From: Pseudomonas sp. LD120
Lineage (GTDB): Bacteria > Pseudomonadota > Gammaproteobacteria > Pseudomonadales > Pseudomonadaceae
Assembly: GCF_009861525.1 (NCBI RefSeq)
Contig: NZ_WVHL01000005.1
Coordinates: forward strand, 2,480,001-2,544,000
DNA length: 64,000 nt
Direction of reading: 5' to 3'
Shown: positions 30,926-38,646 of the stretch, piece by piece
How the letters are laid out: each line of letters opens with the position of its first letter
Numbering within the stretch: position 1 is the stretch's first letter
The notes under the pieces: generated by a model
Databases searched by the model: none
What the model was told of the DNA's origin: nothing
Seen by the model: only the letters and a program-made list of their open reading frames with translations
Translations under genes and position numbers: made by a program

Positions 30926-30961
30926 TCCAGAGTATTTAAGAAGACATTAGGAGTAGGCAGC

Positions 30962-32173
30962 ATGAGTCAGGATTGGGATGCCGGTCGGCTGGACAGCGAC
31001 CTTGAAGGCGTAGCGTTCGATACCCTGGCGGTGCGCGCCGGTCAGCACCGCTCGCCGGAAGGCGAGCACGGTGATCCGATGTTCTTCACCTCCAGCTATG
31101 TGTTCCGTACGGCCGCCGACGCGGCCGCACGGTTTGCTGGCGAGGTGCCGGGCAACGTCTATTCGCGTTACACCAACCCCACGGTGCGTTCGTTCGAAGA
31201 GCGGATTGCGGCGCTGGAAGGTGCCGAGCAGGCGGTGGCGACGGCTACTGGTATGGCAGCCATTCTCTCGGTGGTCATGAGTCTGTGCAGTGCCGGTGAT
31301 CATGTACTGGTGTCGCGCAGCGTATTTGGCTCAACTATCAGCTTGTTTGAAAAGTACTTTAAGCGCTTCGGCGTAGCGGTCGATTACGTCCCCCTGGCAG
31401 ATCTTTCCGGTTGGGACGCCGCGATCAAAAGCAACACCAAGCTGCTGTTTGTCGAGTCGCCCTCCAACCCTTTGGCGGAGTTGGTGGATATCGCCGCGCT
31501 AGCGGAGGTGGCTCACGCCAAGGGCGCAATGCTGGTGGTCGACAACTGTTTCTGTACTCCCGCGTTGCAGCAGCCGTTGAAGCTGGGTGCCGACGTAGTG
31601 GTGCATTCGGCAACCAAGTTTATCGACGGCCAGGGCCGTTGCATGGGGGGGGTCGTAGCAGGGCGCGGCGAGCAGATGAAAGAAGTGGTGGGGTTTCTGC
31701 GTACCGCAGGGCCAACCTTGAGTCCGTTCAATGCCTGGATCTTCCTCAAGGGCCTGGAAACCCTGAGTCTGCGTATGCGCGCCCATTGCTCCAATGCGCT
31801 GGCCTTGGCTGAGTGGCTGGAGCAGCAGGACGGTATAGAGAAGGTTCATTACGCCGGCCTCGCCAGTCACCCGCAGCATGAGCTGGCCAGGCGTCAGCAG
31901 CGTGGCTTTGGTGCCGTGGTGAGCTTTGAGGTCAGGGGGGGCAAAGAGGGGGCTTGGCGCTTTATCGATGCCACCCGCCTGATCTCGATTACTGCGAACC
32001 TGGGTGACAGCAAAACGACGATCACCCATCCGAGCACCACCTCTCATGGGCGTCTGGCGCCTCAGGAGCGCGAGGCTGCGGGGATTCGCGACAGCCTGAT
32101 CCGGATTGCGGTCGGACTGGAGGATGTAGCTGATCTGCAAGCCGACCTGGCTCGCGGATTGGCGGCCTTGTGA
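30962..32173 (+). CDS. metZ: O-succinylhomoserine sulfhydrylase
   Basis: A 403-residue PLP-dependent Cys/Met-metabolism enzyme that makes homocysteine directly from O-succinylhomoserine and sulfide, the route used by Pseudomonas. The PLP-binding lysine is in VVHSATKFIDGQGR, and YSRYTNPTVRSFEERIAALE is the family's N-terminal signature. The start ATG has AGGAGTAGGCAGC before it. The SDR gene overlaps its stop by 4 bp (GTGA). Confidence 0.96.
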   Translation: MSQDWDAGRLDSDLEGVAFDTLAVRAGQHRSPEGEHGDPMFFTSSYVFRTAADAAARFAGEVPGNVYSRYTNPTVRSFEERIAALEGAEQAVATATGMAAILSVVMSLCSAGDHVLVSRSVFGSTISLFEKYFKRFGVAVDYVPLADLSGWDAAIKSNTKLLFVESPSNPLAELVDIAALAEVAHAKGAMLVVDNCFCTPALQQPLKLGADVVVHSATKFIDGQGRCMGGVVAGRGEQMKEVVGFLRTAGPTLSPFNAWIFLKGLETLSLRMRAHCSNALALAEWLEQQDGIEKVHYAGLASHPQHELARRQQRGFGAVVSFEVRGGKEGAWRFIDATRLISITANLGDSKTTITHPSTTSHGRLAPQEREAAGIRDSLIRIAVGLEDVADLQADLARGLAAL

Positions 32174-32946
32174 TTGAAGTGTCCGCGTCCCACGGCAGTG
32201 GTAGCGGTCGTGTCGCGCTGGTTACCGGCGCGGCGCGGGGGATTGGCTTGGGTATCGCGGCTTGGCTGGTCAGCGAAGGCTGGCAAGTGGTGCTCACCGA
32301 CCTGGATCGGGAGCGTGGCTCCAAGGTGGCCAAGGTGCTGGGTGAGAGCGCCTGGTTTATCACCATGGACGTGGCGGATGAGGAGCAGGTTGCTCAAGGT
32401 GTTGCTGAAGTGCTGGGTCAGTTCGGGCGATTGGATGCGCTGGTCTGTAACGCGGCTGTTGCCGATCCGCACAACATCACTCTGGAAAGTCTGGACCTGG
32501 CTTACTGGAATCGGGTGCTGGCGGTAAATCTGGGTGGTCCGATGCTATTGGCTAAGCATTGCGCACCTTATTTGCGCGCTCATGGCGGCGCCATCGTCAA
32601 CCTTGCGTCTACCCGTGCTCGTCAATCCGAACCCGATAGTGAGGCTTATGCGGCGAGCAAGGGCGGTCTGCTGGCCCTGACTCACGCCTTGGCGATCAGC
32701 TTGGGGCCGGAAGTTCGGGTCAATGCGGTGAGTCCTGGCTGGATCGATGCTCGTGACCCTGCGGTGCGCCGCGCTGAGCCCTTGTCTGGCGCCGATCATG
32801 CCCAGCATCCAGCAGGCAGGGTAGGGACGGTTGAGGACGTGGCTGCAATGGTGGCCTGGCTGCTGTCGCGCAACTCAGGGTTCGTGACCGGGCAGGAGTT
32901 TGTGGTGGACGGCGGTATGACCAAGAAGATGATTTATCAGGAGTGA
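32170..32946 (+). CDS. short-chain dehydrogenase/reductase
   Basis: A 258-residue classical SDR. The NAD(P)-binding motif is VALVTGAARGIGLGIAAWL, the structural motif is VCNAAV, and the active site is YAASKGG with Tyr and Lys in place. The GTG start overlaps the metZ stop by 4 bp, so it is translationally coupled to metZ, an association found in other pseudomonads. The substrate is unknown, and a role in sulfur-amino-acid metabolism is only a guess from position. Confidence 0.9.
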   Translation: MIEVSASHGSGSGRVALVTGAARGIGLGIAAWLVSEGWQVVLTDLDRERGSKVAKVLGESAWFITMDVADEEQVAQGVAEVLGQFGRLDALVCNAAVADPHNITLESLDLAYWNRVLAVNLGGPMLLAKHCAPYLRAHGGAIVNLASTRARQSEPDSEAYAASKGGLLALTHALAISLGPEVRVNAVSPGWIDARDPAVRRAEPLSGADHAQHPAGRVGTVEDVAAMVAWLLSRNSGFVTGQEFVVDGGMTKKMIYQE

Positions 32947-32972
32947 TGCCGGGCTGGCTTTTGCCGGCGACT
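32947..32972. repeat. REP-like fragment
   Basis: GGGCTGGCTTTTGCCGGCGA resembles the REP core with an altered centre, just after the SDR stop codon. Confidence 0.5.
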
Positions 32973-33020
32973 GAACGGTTGCCGCTCGCAGTTGTTTTTG
33001 AAAAAAATCCAACCCCGCTA

Positions 33021-33049
33021 TTGACTTAGCTTCGTTACCTGCGTAAATT
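33021..33049 (+). promoter_or_regulatory. promoter of tRNA-Val/Asp operon
   Basis: TTGACT (33021-33026), 17 bp, then TAAATT (33044-33049) and a GC-rich discriminator, 21 bp before tRNA-Val. Confidence 0.78.
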
Positions 33050-33070
33050 TCGCGGCCTCAACGAAGCAAA

Positions 33071-33146
33071 GGGTGATTAGCTCAGCCGGGAGAGCATCTG
33101 CCTTACAAGCAGAGGGTCGGCGGTTCGATCCCGTCATCACCCACCA
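33071..33146 (+). tRNA. tRNA-Val(TAC)
   Basis: 76 nt with CCA. The anticodon loop CTTACAA gives TAC, and the acceptor GGGTGAT/ATCACCC is fully paired. Confidence 0.98.
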
Positions 33147-33205
33147 CTTCTCGAGTGTCTTTCGAAAGAAAGGCGGAAGCTTCCATGGAAGCCTCCAACC
33201 GACGC

Positions 33206-33282
33206 GCAGCGGTAGTTCAGTCGGTTAGAATACCGGCCTGTCACGCCGGGGGTCGCGGGTTCGAGTCCCGTCCGCTGCGCCA
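33206..33282 (+). tRNA. tRNA-Asp(GTC), copy 1
   Basis: 77 nt with CCA. The anticodon loop CTGTCAC gives GTC, and the acceptor GCAGCGG/CCGCTGC is fully paired. Confidence 0.98.
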
Positions 33283-33381
33283 TATTTTCCAGTTCAGGTT
33301 CGCCTGTGCTGAGATTGAAAGCCTAGAAGCTATCGATCAGAGGTTTTAAACGGTTTACATGGACGAAAGTCCAAGCGATAC

Positions 33382-33458
33382 GCAGCGGTAGTTCAGTCGG
33401 TTAGAATACCGGCCTGTCACGCCGGGGGTCGCGGGTTCGAGTCCCGTCCGCTGCGCCA
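33382..33458 (+). tRNA. tRNA-Asp(GTC), copy 2
   Basis: Identical to copy 1, 176 bp downstream. Confidence 0.98.
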
Positions 33459-33533
33459 TATCAGTTTCAAGGACCACTGAACGCCTTGAAGCAACGAAGA
33501 AAGCCAACGGCTTGATTCGCATAGATAGCAAAG

Positions 33534-33560
33534 GCCCTGGTCGAAAGACCGGGGTTTTTT
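33534..33560 (+). terminator. terminator of tRNA-Val/Asp operon
   Basis: CCCTGGTC-GAAA-GACCGGGG followed by TTTTTTG. Confidence 0.9.
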
Positions 33561-33612
33561 GTTTTCAAATCTTCGATGGTTGCTGCGTCTTTTTTGAGTG
33601 CTGATGCTCGAT

Positions 33613-33642
33613 AAAAAAACCGCCTGATTTGGCGGTTTTTTG
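33613..33642. terminator. bidirectional terminator, mainly for the FAD oxidase
   Basis: AAAAAAACCGCC-TGATTT-GGCGGTTTTTT, symmetrical, lying between the tRNA operon and the convergent oxidase gene. Confidence 0.9.
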
Positions 33643-33662
33643 TGGGTGCGAAAAGTGCTTTA

Positions 33663-34946
33663 TCAGAAGCCTAGCTTGTCCCGCAGGCTGTAGTACCAGG
33701 CGCCTAGGGCGGTGAATGGAGTGCGCAGCAATTGGCCGCCGGGGAAGGGGTAGTGGGGCAGGTCGGCGAACGCGTCAAAGCGCTCTGCCTGGCCTCGAAG
33801 GGCTTCTGCCAAAACCTTTCCTGCCAGGTGGGTGTAGGTTACGCCGTGGCCGCTGCAGCCTTGTGAGTAGTAGATGTTGTCGCCCAGGCGCCCTACTTGC
33901 GGCAGGCGTGACAAGGTCAGCAGGAAGTTGCCGGTCCAGGCGTAGTCGATCTTCACATCCTTGAGTTGTGGAAAGGCCTTGAGCATCTTCGGGCGGATGA
34001 TGGCTTCGATGTTGGCGGGATCACGAGCGCCATACACTACGCCGCCGCCGAAAATCAGGCGTTTATCGCCCGAGAGGCGGTAATAGTCCAGCAAGTAGTT
34101 GCAGTCTTCGACGCAGTAGTCCTGGGGGAGCAGGCTGGCTGCCAGCTCATCGCCCAAGGGTTCGGTAGTGATCACCTGGGTGCCGCACGGCATGGATTTG
34201 GCTGACAGCTCCGGAATCAGGTTGCCCAGGTAGGCGTTGCCGGCGACGATGATGAACTTGGCGCGGACTTTACCCTGCGGGGTATGTACTACGGGGTTGA
34301 CGCCACGCTCGATGCGTACCGCTGGGGATTGTTCGTAAATGGTCCCGCCCAGGGATTCCACGGCAGCCGCTTCACCCAGGGCCAGGTTCAGCGGGTGGAT
34401 GTGGCCGCCACTCATATCGAGCATGCCGCCCTTGTACTGGTCGCAGGCCACGACTTCACGAATCCGCCGCTCGTCCAGTAACTCCAGCTGAGTGTGGCCG
34501 TAGCGCTCCCACAGACGCTTCTGCGACTCCAGGTGACCCATTTGCTTCCTGGTCAGTGCGGCAAACACGCCCCCGTCTTTCAGATCGCACTGGATCTGAT
34601 ACTTGGCGACGCGCTCGCGGATGATGCGGCCGCCCTCGAATGCCATCTGGCCCAGCAGTTGTGCTTGCTTGGGGCCGACACTGCGTTCGATTACATCGAT
34701 GTCGCGACTGTAGCTGTTGACGATCTGTCCGCCATTGCGTCCGGATGCACCGAAGCCGACTTTGGCGGCCTCGAGCACGGTCACCCGGAAGCCGTTTTCC
34801 AGAAGAAACAGGGCGCTGGACAGGCCGGTGTAACCTGCGCCTATCACGCAGACGTCGGTTTCAACCTCATCTTGCAATTGTGGGCGTTCCGGGGCCGCAT
34901 TGGCGGAAGCAGCGTAATAAGACTGTGGGTAGGGAATGTTCGCCAT
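33663..34946 (-). CDS. FAD-dependent amine oxidase, PuuB-like
   Basis: A 427-residue DAO-family flavoprotein. The N-terminal SYYAASAN motif, the dinucleotide-binding loop VCVIGAGYTGLSSALFLLE and FGASGRNGGQIVNSYSRD closely resemble gamma-glutamylputrescine oxidase PuuB, which oxidises glutamylated putrescine in polyamine degradation. No other puu gene is adjacent, so the exact substrate (gamma-glutamylputrescine or another amine) is open. The gene is transcribed alone from an AT-rich upstream region and ends at a bidirectional terminator. Confidence 0.88.
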   Translation of the reverse strand: MANIPYPQSYYAASANAAPERPQLQDEVETDVCVIGAGYTGLSSALFLLENGFRVTVLEAAKVGFGASGRNGGQIVNSYSRDIDVIERSVGPKQAQLLGQMAFEGGRIIRERVAKYQIQCDLKDGGVFAALTRKQMGHLESQKRLWERYGHTQLELLDERRIREVVACDQYKGGMLDMSGGHIHPLNLALGEAAAVESLGGTIYEQSPAVRIERGVNPVVHTPQGKVRAKFIIVAGNAYLGNLIPELSAKSMPCGTQVITTEPLGDELAASLLPQDYCVEDCNYLLDYYRLSGDKRLIFGGGVVYGARDPANIEAIIRPKMLKAFPQLKDVKIDYAWTGNFLLTLSRLPQVGRLGDNIYYSQGCSGHGVTYTHLAGKVLAEALRGQAERFDAFADLPHYPFPGGQLLRTPFTALGAWYYSLRDKLGF

Positions 34947-35092
34947 CCTGCGACCTCATGTGTTTAATATATTTTACGAGTGCGTCGATGCTACCTGAGT
35001 TGAAAATCCGCTACCAGACAGGAAGAAAAACTTCTTCGTGGCCGCGAAATTAAAAAATTCGCATATTCATAGGCTTAGCTGCAAAAAAGGTG

Positions 35093-35120
35093 TTGACACC
35101 CCTCCGGAATTCCGTAGAAT
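35093..35120 (+). promoter_or_regulatory. promoter of tRNA-Val(GAC)
   Basis: TTGACA (35093-35098), 16 bp, then TAGAAT (35115-35120) and discriminator GCCGCC, 13 bp before the tRNA. Confidence 0.85.
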
Positions 35121-35133
35121 GCCGCCTCACAGC

Positions 35134-35210
35134 AGGCACGTAGCTCAGTTGGTTAGAGCACCACCTTGACATGGTGGGGGTCGTTGGTTCGAGTCCAATC
35201 GCGCCTACCA
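35134..35210 (+). tRNA. tRNA-Val(GAC) with acceptor-stem mismatch
   Basis: 77 nt with CCA. The anticodon loop TTGACAT gives GAC. The acceptor 5' strand AGGCACG faces CGCGCCT, so position 5 is an A-C mismatch where G-C or A-U would be expected. The other arms pair normally. An integrase remnant lies about 100 bp downstream, marking this tRNA as a likely attachment site. Confidence 0.93.
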
Positions 35211-35237
35211 AACAAAATCCGCTCTGCTGGGCGGTCT

Positions 35238-35270
35238 AAAAGGGGTTCACCGAGAGGTGAGCCCCTTTTT
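35238..35270 (+). terminator. terminator after tRNA-Val(GAC)
   Basis: AGGGGTTCACC-GAGA-GGTGAGCCCCT followed by TTTTG. Confidence 0.9.
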
Positions 35271-35308
35271 GCTTTTGGCCGTTTTCAACGGCTTTTGCAA
35301 AACCCCAC

Positions 35309-35640
35309 TCAAAACGCTCGAGGGTTACTCACTTCCAGGCACTTGATTCTTTTCTTGCCGCGCCCTTGCTGATAGTGCTTCTTTATCTACTCATCCACGT
35401 GTCCCATAAGCGCCAGAATGTATGCCTGGGGGTGTTTCTGCTGCTCGTACAGGCATGCACCCACTGCGCGAATCTTATGTAAAGTGGGGCGCTGGCCGAC
35501 TGGAACATGGTCGCAGGCGTTAACTGCGTCACAAGCGTTGCTGAGCGCTTTGGTCAGGTAGTTCGGGGTGACTGAGGTCCAGTGGTCGTTGGTGTCGATC
35601 TGTTCGTGCCGGCGGGCGTTGGCTTCTGGGGCTCAATGTT
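35309..35640 (-). pseudogene. tyrosine recombinase (phage integrase) C-terminal remnant
   Basis: Reading the minus strand gives about 108 codons of an integrase catalytic end. WTSVTPNYLTKALSNACD is followed by the HxxR box in RPTLHKIRAVGACLYEQ, the GH box in YILALMGHVDE, and the tyrosine in KKHYQQG. An in-frame TAG (35387-35389) separates GHVDE from the tyrosine segment, another stop (TGA, about 35634) closes the upstream end, and no N-terminal half was found. It is therefore a decayed fragment. Its position beside tRNA-Val(GAC) fits an integrated element that has been lost. Confidence 0.85.
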
Positions 35641-35888
35641 ACTGACTCGCTAGAGCGCTGGCCGCCTAGGTTGGGCACTCAGGCCCTGTTGCGCCTTGCG
35701 GACGAAGCGGCTATTTCGCCAGGCAGCAAGGTTGCGATCGTGTCCAGATGGCTGTTCATTGAGTATGTTCAGGTGTCTGATTCATTCGCAGATCTGTGGC
35801 GTTCAGCGCGCCGTCCTTGGTGTCTCAGTGTCTCTCTCAATCCTCGCCAGGAGCCGCAGTGATGGCCGACTCCTGCTGAGGACGCTGG
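35641..35888. other. unassigned region next to the integrase remnant
   Basis: About 250 bp with only a short open frame (35671-35862, plus strand) lacking a ribosome-binding site and resemblance to anything I know. It is likely more debris of the integrated element. Confidence 0.5.
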
Positions 35889-36506
35889 TCAGTTTTGAGC
35901 GATAAAGGCGCTACCGTTAAAGGTGCGCACGGGATTGCCTCGTTCAACCCGGTGGTGGGCATCGCGGCGTTGCAAACGCATTGCCTGGGCGGACTGCTCT
36001 TGCTGGGCGGCAAGTCGCTGCTGGATGAGCAAACGCGCCAGACGCTTGTTGTCGTGCTGGCTGCGCTCGGACTGCACTTTCACGCAGATGCCCGTGCTCA
36101 GGTGCGTAGCGCGTACGGCGGAGTCGGTTTTGTTCACGTGCTGTCCACCCGGCCCAGATGCTCGCATGGTCTCAAAGCGAATCTCGCCTTCCATGGCTTC
36201 CTCGGGAGCGCAGAACGGTTGGCCGGCGAAGTACCAGTTCTTGCGTTTGTGCGCTGCTCGATAAGGGCTCTTGCAAGTCCAGAGCAGGGTGCCTGTCCAG
36301 TGCCTGGCCAGTCGCTGGGCGTGCTCGCCCGCAAGGCTGACCAGTACCGATTTACAAGTGTCTGGCGCGTAGCCGGCAACCTTTTCAACGATGGTGATGC
36401 GTACGTCAAGGTTTTCTGCTTCGCCGTGGAGCCTTCGCAAGGCCAGCGCCACTGCTCGTTCACATTCGCTGGGGCCTTGGGCGGAGGATAGCTGTAACAG
36501 CAGCAT
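35889..36506 (-). CDS. prfH: peptide-chain-release-factor homologue PrfH
   Basis: A 205-residue class I release-factor-like protein. It has the peptidyl-hydrolysis GGQ motif in ASGPGGQHVNKTDSAVRATH and the following basic region. It is too short to carry the stop-codon-recognition domain of RF1/RF2. PrfH proteins free peptides from ribosomes stalled by a damaged decoding centre, so that the partner RtcB can religate the cut 16S rRNA. The ATG at 36506 overlaps the rtcB stop by one base (TGATG), implying translational coupling; a GTG nine bases earlier is also possible. Confidence 0.92.
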   Translation of the reverse strand: MLLLQLSSAQGPSECERAVALALRRLHGEAENLDVRITIVEKVAGYAPDTCKSVLVSLAGEHAQRLARHWTGTLLWTCKSPYRAAHKRKNWYFAGQPFCAPEEAMEGEIRFETMRASGPGGQHVNKTDSAVRATHLSTGICVKVQSERSQHDNKRLARLLIQQRLAAQQEQSAQAMRLQRRDAHHRVERGNPVRTFNGSAFIAQN

Positions 36507-37639
36507 CAGCAGCACCCCCTGCGTTTGTAGGTGAGCACCGGTTTGAGTCGGGCGATGATGTTCACCAGGCCCGCCTCTCGCAGACTGCCAACGACGCTGT
36601 CGATGCTCTTGTAGGCTTCAGGCGCCTCTTCGTACATCAGTCCGCGATCTTCGCAGATGACTCGGCTGCCAAGCTCGGTGCGTTTGAGCTGGTCGAAGCT
36701 GAAGCGCTTCACCAATCGATCCTTGCAGTCGCTGCGTAGCCATTTGCGTCCTGCGCCGTGGGCCAATGAGTACAGGCTGCTGGTTTCGGGAATGGGCTGG
36801 ATCAGGTAGCTGTAGTCGCCCCGGGAGCCGGGTATGACCACTGGGCCCTGATCTGAAGGTGTGGCGCCCTTGCGATGCAGCCAGCCAGAGATGCCGTTGA
36901 CCTGCGCCGCAGACACCAGGTTGTGATTGATGTCCAGCGCACAATGCCCCTTGGCTCGCAGATTGTGCAGCAGGCGTTCGGCAATCAAGCGCCGGTTGGC
37001 TTCGGCAAAGCGCAAGGCTTCGTCGTGTTGCTTTAGGTATCGGGCTCCGGCGGCGCTGCTCATGTCTAGACCGCGGTGTCCGTGCTGATCCACATGGTTG
37101 CGCAAAATGGCCTCTCCCAGCCCGCGAGAGCCGCTGTGCACCAGCAGCAGAAGGGCCTTTGGGTCGAGTTTCAGAGCCTGCATGGCCTCGGGGTCATGCA
37201 CGTGATCAAGTTGTTGCAGCTCGGCGAAGTGGTTGCCGCCGCCAATGGTTCCCAGTGAGTGTTCGTGACCGCTGACGGGCAATTGCAGCTGTGCCAGCTC
37301 TTCGCTCCAGTGCTCATCCAGCGGCAGGTCGATGTTGCCGATTTTCTTTTCCAGCTTGTCGAGGTTCAGGCGGCGGCTGGAAAGGTCGGTTTGCCACAGC
37401 GCCATGCCGCAGCCGATGTCGTTGCCCACCAGGGCCGGATAGGCGACCTCGATGGAGAAAAACGCCGCACCCACCGGATAGCCCCGGCCGGGGTGCAGGT
37501 CTGGCATGCCGACGACTTGGTGCATGCCGGGCAGTTGGGCGGTGGTGTGCAGTTGCTGGAGCGCTTTGTCTTCGATCCAAGTGGTGTCAGAGGCGATCAG
37601 CGAGACGCCGCTCGACAAATGACGGATGCAAGTGTCCAT
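36506..37639 (-). CDS. rtcB: RNA-splicing ligase RtcB, PrfH-associated type
   Basis: A 377-residue 3'-5' RNA ligase that joins 2',3'-cyclic phosphate or 3'-phosphate ends to 5'-OH ends using GTP and Mn2+. Metal-binding motifs DIGCGM, GGGNHF and HSGSRG are intact, as is the guanylylated histidine in LAHGAGRKWLRSD. The start at 37639 (MDTCIRHLSSG) has AGGA seven bases upstream; the in-frame TTG two codons earlier is less likely. It is followed directly by prfH. No rtcR or rtcA gene is nearby, so this is the PrfH-linked branch rather than rtcBA. Confidence 0.94.
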   Translation of the reverse strand: MDTCIRHLSSGVSLIASDTTWIEDKALQQLHTTAQLPGMHQVVGMPDLHPGRGYPVGAAFFSIEVAYPALVGNDIGCGMALWQTDLSSRRLNLDKLEKKIGNIDLPLDEHWSEELAQLQLPVSGHEHSLGTIGGGNHFAELQQLDHVHDPEAMQALKLDPKALLLLVHSGSRGLGEAILRNHVDQHGHRGLDMSSAAGARYLKQHDEALRFAEANRRLIAERLLHNLRAKGHCALDINHNLVSAAQVNGISGWLHRKGATPSDQGPVVIPGSRGDYSYLIQPIPETSSLYSLAHGAGRKWLRSDCKDRLVKRFSFDQLKRTELGSRVICEDRGLMYEEAPEAYKSIDSVVGSLREAGLVNIIARLKPVLTYKRRGCC

Positions 37640-37641
37640 GT

Positions 37642-37749
37642 CCAATTCCTGATTGGAGAAAAAAGAGTCAGGTACTGGCAGGACGAGGCGGGGTTAAGCG
37701 AAAGCGCTAACAGATAGCGGATACAGCGTTTAAACCAGGCACGTCCTGC
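37642..37749 (-). promoter_or_regulatory. structured leader of the rtcB-prfH operon
   Basis: On the minus-strand transcript, codons 8-10 of an upstream ORF (GCAGGACG, 37749-37742) can pair perfectly with CGTCCTGC (37685-37678). The rtcB Shine-Dalgarno lies in the loop of a small hairpin, CCAAT-CAGGA-ATTGG (37656-37642 region), and could also pair through CCTGA/TCAGG with sequence just upstream. The structures were read by eye and their stability was not computed. Confidence 0.45.
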
Positions 37750-37771
37750 AAGGGGTGATCAGTTGTTGCAT
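37730..37771 (-). CDS. 13-residue upstream ORF (candidate leader peptide) before rtcB
   Basis: The frame encodes MQQLITPCRTCLV and stops at TAA, 90 bp before the rtcB start. Its ATG is preceded by CCAAGGAGATCCACC, a near-ideal Shine-Dalgarno with optimal spacing, much better than that of rtcB itself. The small size and position suggest a regulatory leader peptide. I do not recognise the peptide, and translation is inferred from the ribosome-binding site alone. Confidence 0.5.
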   Translation of the reverse strand: MQQLITPCRTCLV

Positions 37772-37820
37772 GGTGGATCTCCTTGGCAAAAGTATGGGAA
37801 GGGGCGCGAAGGTTAATCCG

Positions 37821-37860
37821 TTGTCCTGCGGATGACAATGGGGCACTTGAAATGCGTGCC
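37821..37860. promoter_or_regulatory. two inverted repeats upstream of the rtcB leader
   Basis: TTGTC-N8-GACAA (37821-37838) and GGCAC-N9-GTGCC (37842-37860) lie 50-90 bp before the leader ORF. A minus-strand TTGTCA/TAACCT pair with a 17-bp spacer overlaps the first repeat, so it could be an operator. No GG-N10-GC sigma-54 promoter was seen. Confidence 0.4.
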
Positions 37861-37954
37861 TTTTGAAGGTGCAGAGGATGGTTTTTCTTGGGTCTGGACG
37901 CCCTTTTTTTGCCGTCTGAGCGATACTCTCGCGTTTTAAGGACAAGGTGACAGC

Positions 37955-38305
37955 ATGCGGATAGTGATGGCGGTAATGGTTGCGGTGTTGTTGGCAGGTT
38001 GTGCCAGTTCAGCAATGGACGATGCTCGGACGAGGGCGCCCAACAAGACCCTGACCTCGGCGAAGGCCGATCAGTTAGTGGCGCAGTGCGTGCAGTTCGC
38101 CTGGCAGGACGAAGCGGTCTTCGGCGTGGACGCTGCGGCCTATCTACAGCCTGGTCAGGCTGGTGGTTACACGGTGTACACCCGCTCTGCCGAGGTTTTT
38201 GCCGACATCAAGGCTGAGGCATCCGGAACCACTGTTCACTACTACGCGATCAAGGACGGCTACGTCTCGAAGCGGCGTCTGGCGGCGTTGGCAACTTGCC
38301 TGTAG
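37955..38305 (+). CDS. small hypothetical lipoprotein
   Basis: A 116-residue protein with a lipoprotein signal (MRIVMAVMVAVLLAGCASS), the lipobox cysteine being Cys16. The mature part is a compact domain with two further cysteines (about residues 48 and 115). It starts at ATG 37955 behind AAGGACAAGGTGACAGC and ends at a clear terminator, so it is monocistronic. It is divergent from rtcB. I do not recognise the family. Confidence 0.75.
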   Translation: MRIVMAVMVAVLLAGCASSAMDDARTRAPNKTLTSAKADQLVAQCVQFAWQDEAVFGVDAAAYLQPGQAGGYTVYTRSAEVFADIKAEASGTTVHYYAIKDGYVSKRRLAALATCL

Positions 38306-38347
38306 GGCGAGGATTGCTTGCTGCGCAGGCTTAGTTTCTTTAAAGCG

Positions 38348-38372
38348 AAAACCCGGCATGGCCGGGTTTTGT
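38348..38372 (+). terminator. terminator after the lipoprotein gene
   Basis: AAAACCCGGC-ATG-GCCGGGTTTT followed by GTTGTTT. The rest of the gap to the LPMO gene (38373-38646) is AT-richer than its surroundings and presumably holds the LPMO promoter; no box stood out. Confidence 0.88.
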
Positions 38373-38646
38373 TGTTTCTGGTTGGCGTTTTTTCGTTGTT
38401 AGTTGCGCGAGTTGATGTTTACGGTCTGGGAAAAAGCCGGGTTGGGTGTAGAAAACTGTGTAGTACATTGGCTCTTGAGGTTGTCAGTCCAAATAAGAAA
38501 GTCCAGTGATTAATAGGCTTGGCGCTGATTTTGGTAGATTGTTCTGAATGGTTAGTTCATGAGTGGTGTGAAACTTTCGGGAAAAATGCGCTAGGTTTAG
38601 AGTGCTCGATAAAGAGCGGGAAATATTAATCAATGGAGTGAAAGAT

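Noticed and set aside
37821..37885. Sigma-54 promoter for rtcB, as in E. coli rtcBA
   Set aside because: No GG-N10-GC element was found at suitable distance and no rtcR is nearby; a sigma-70-like pair is a better reading.
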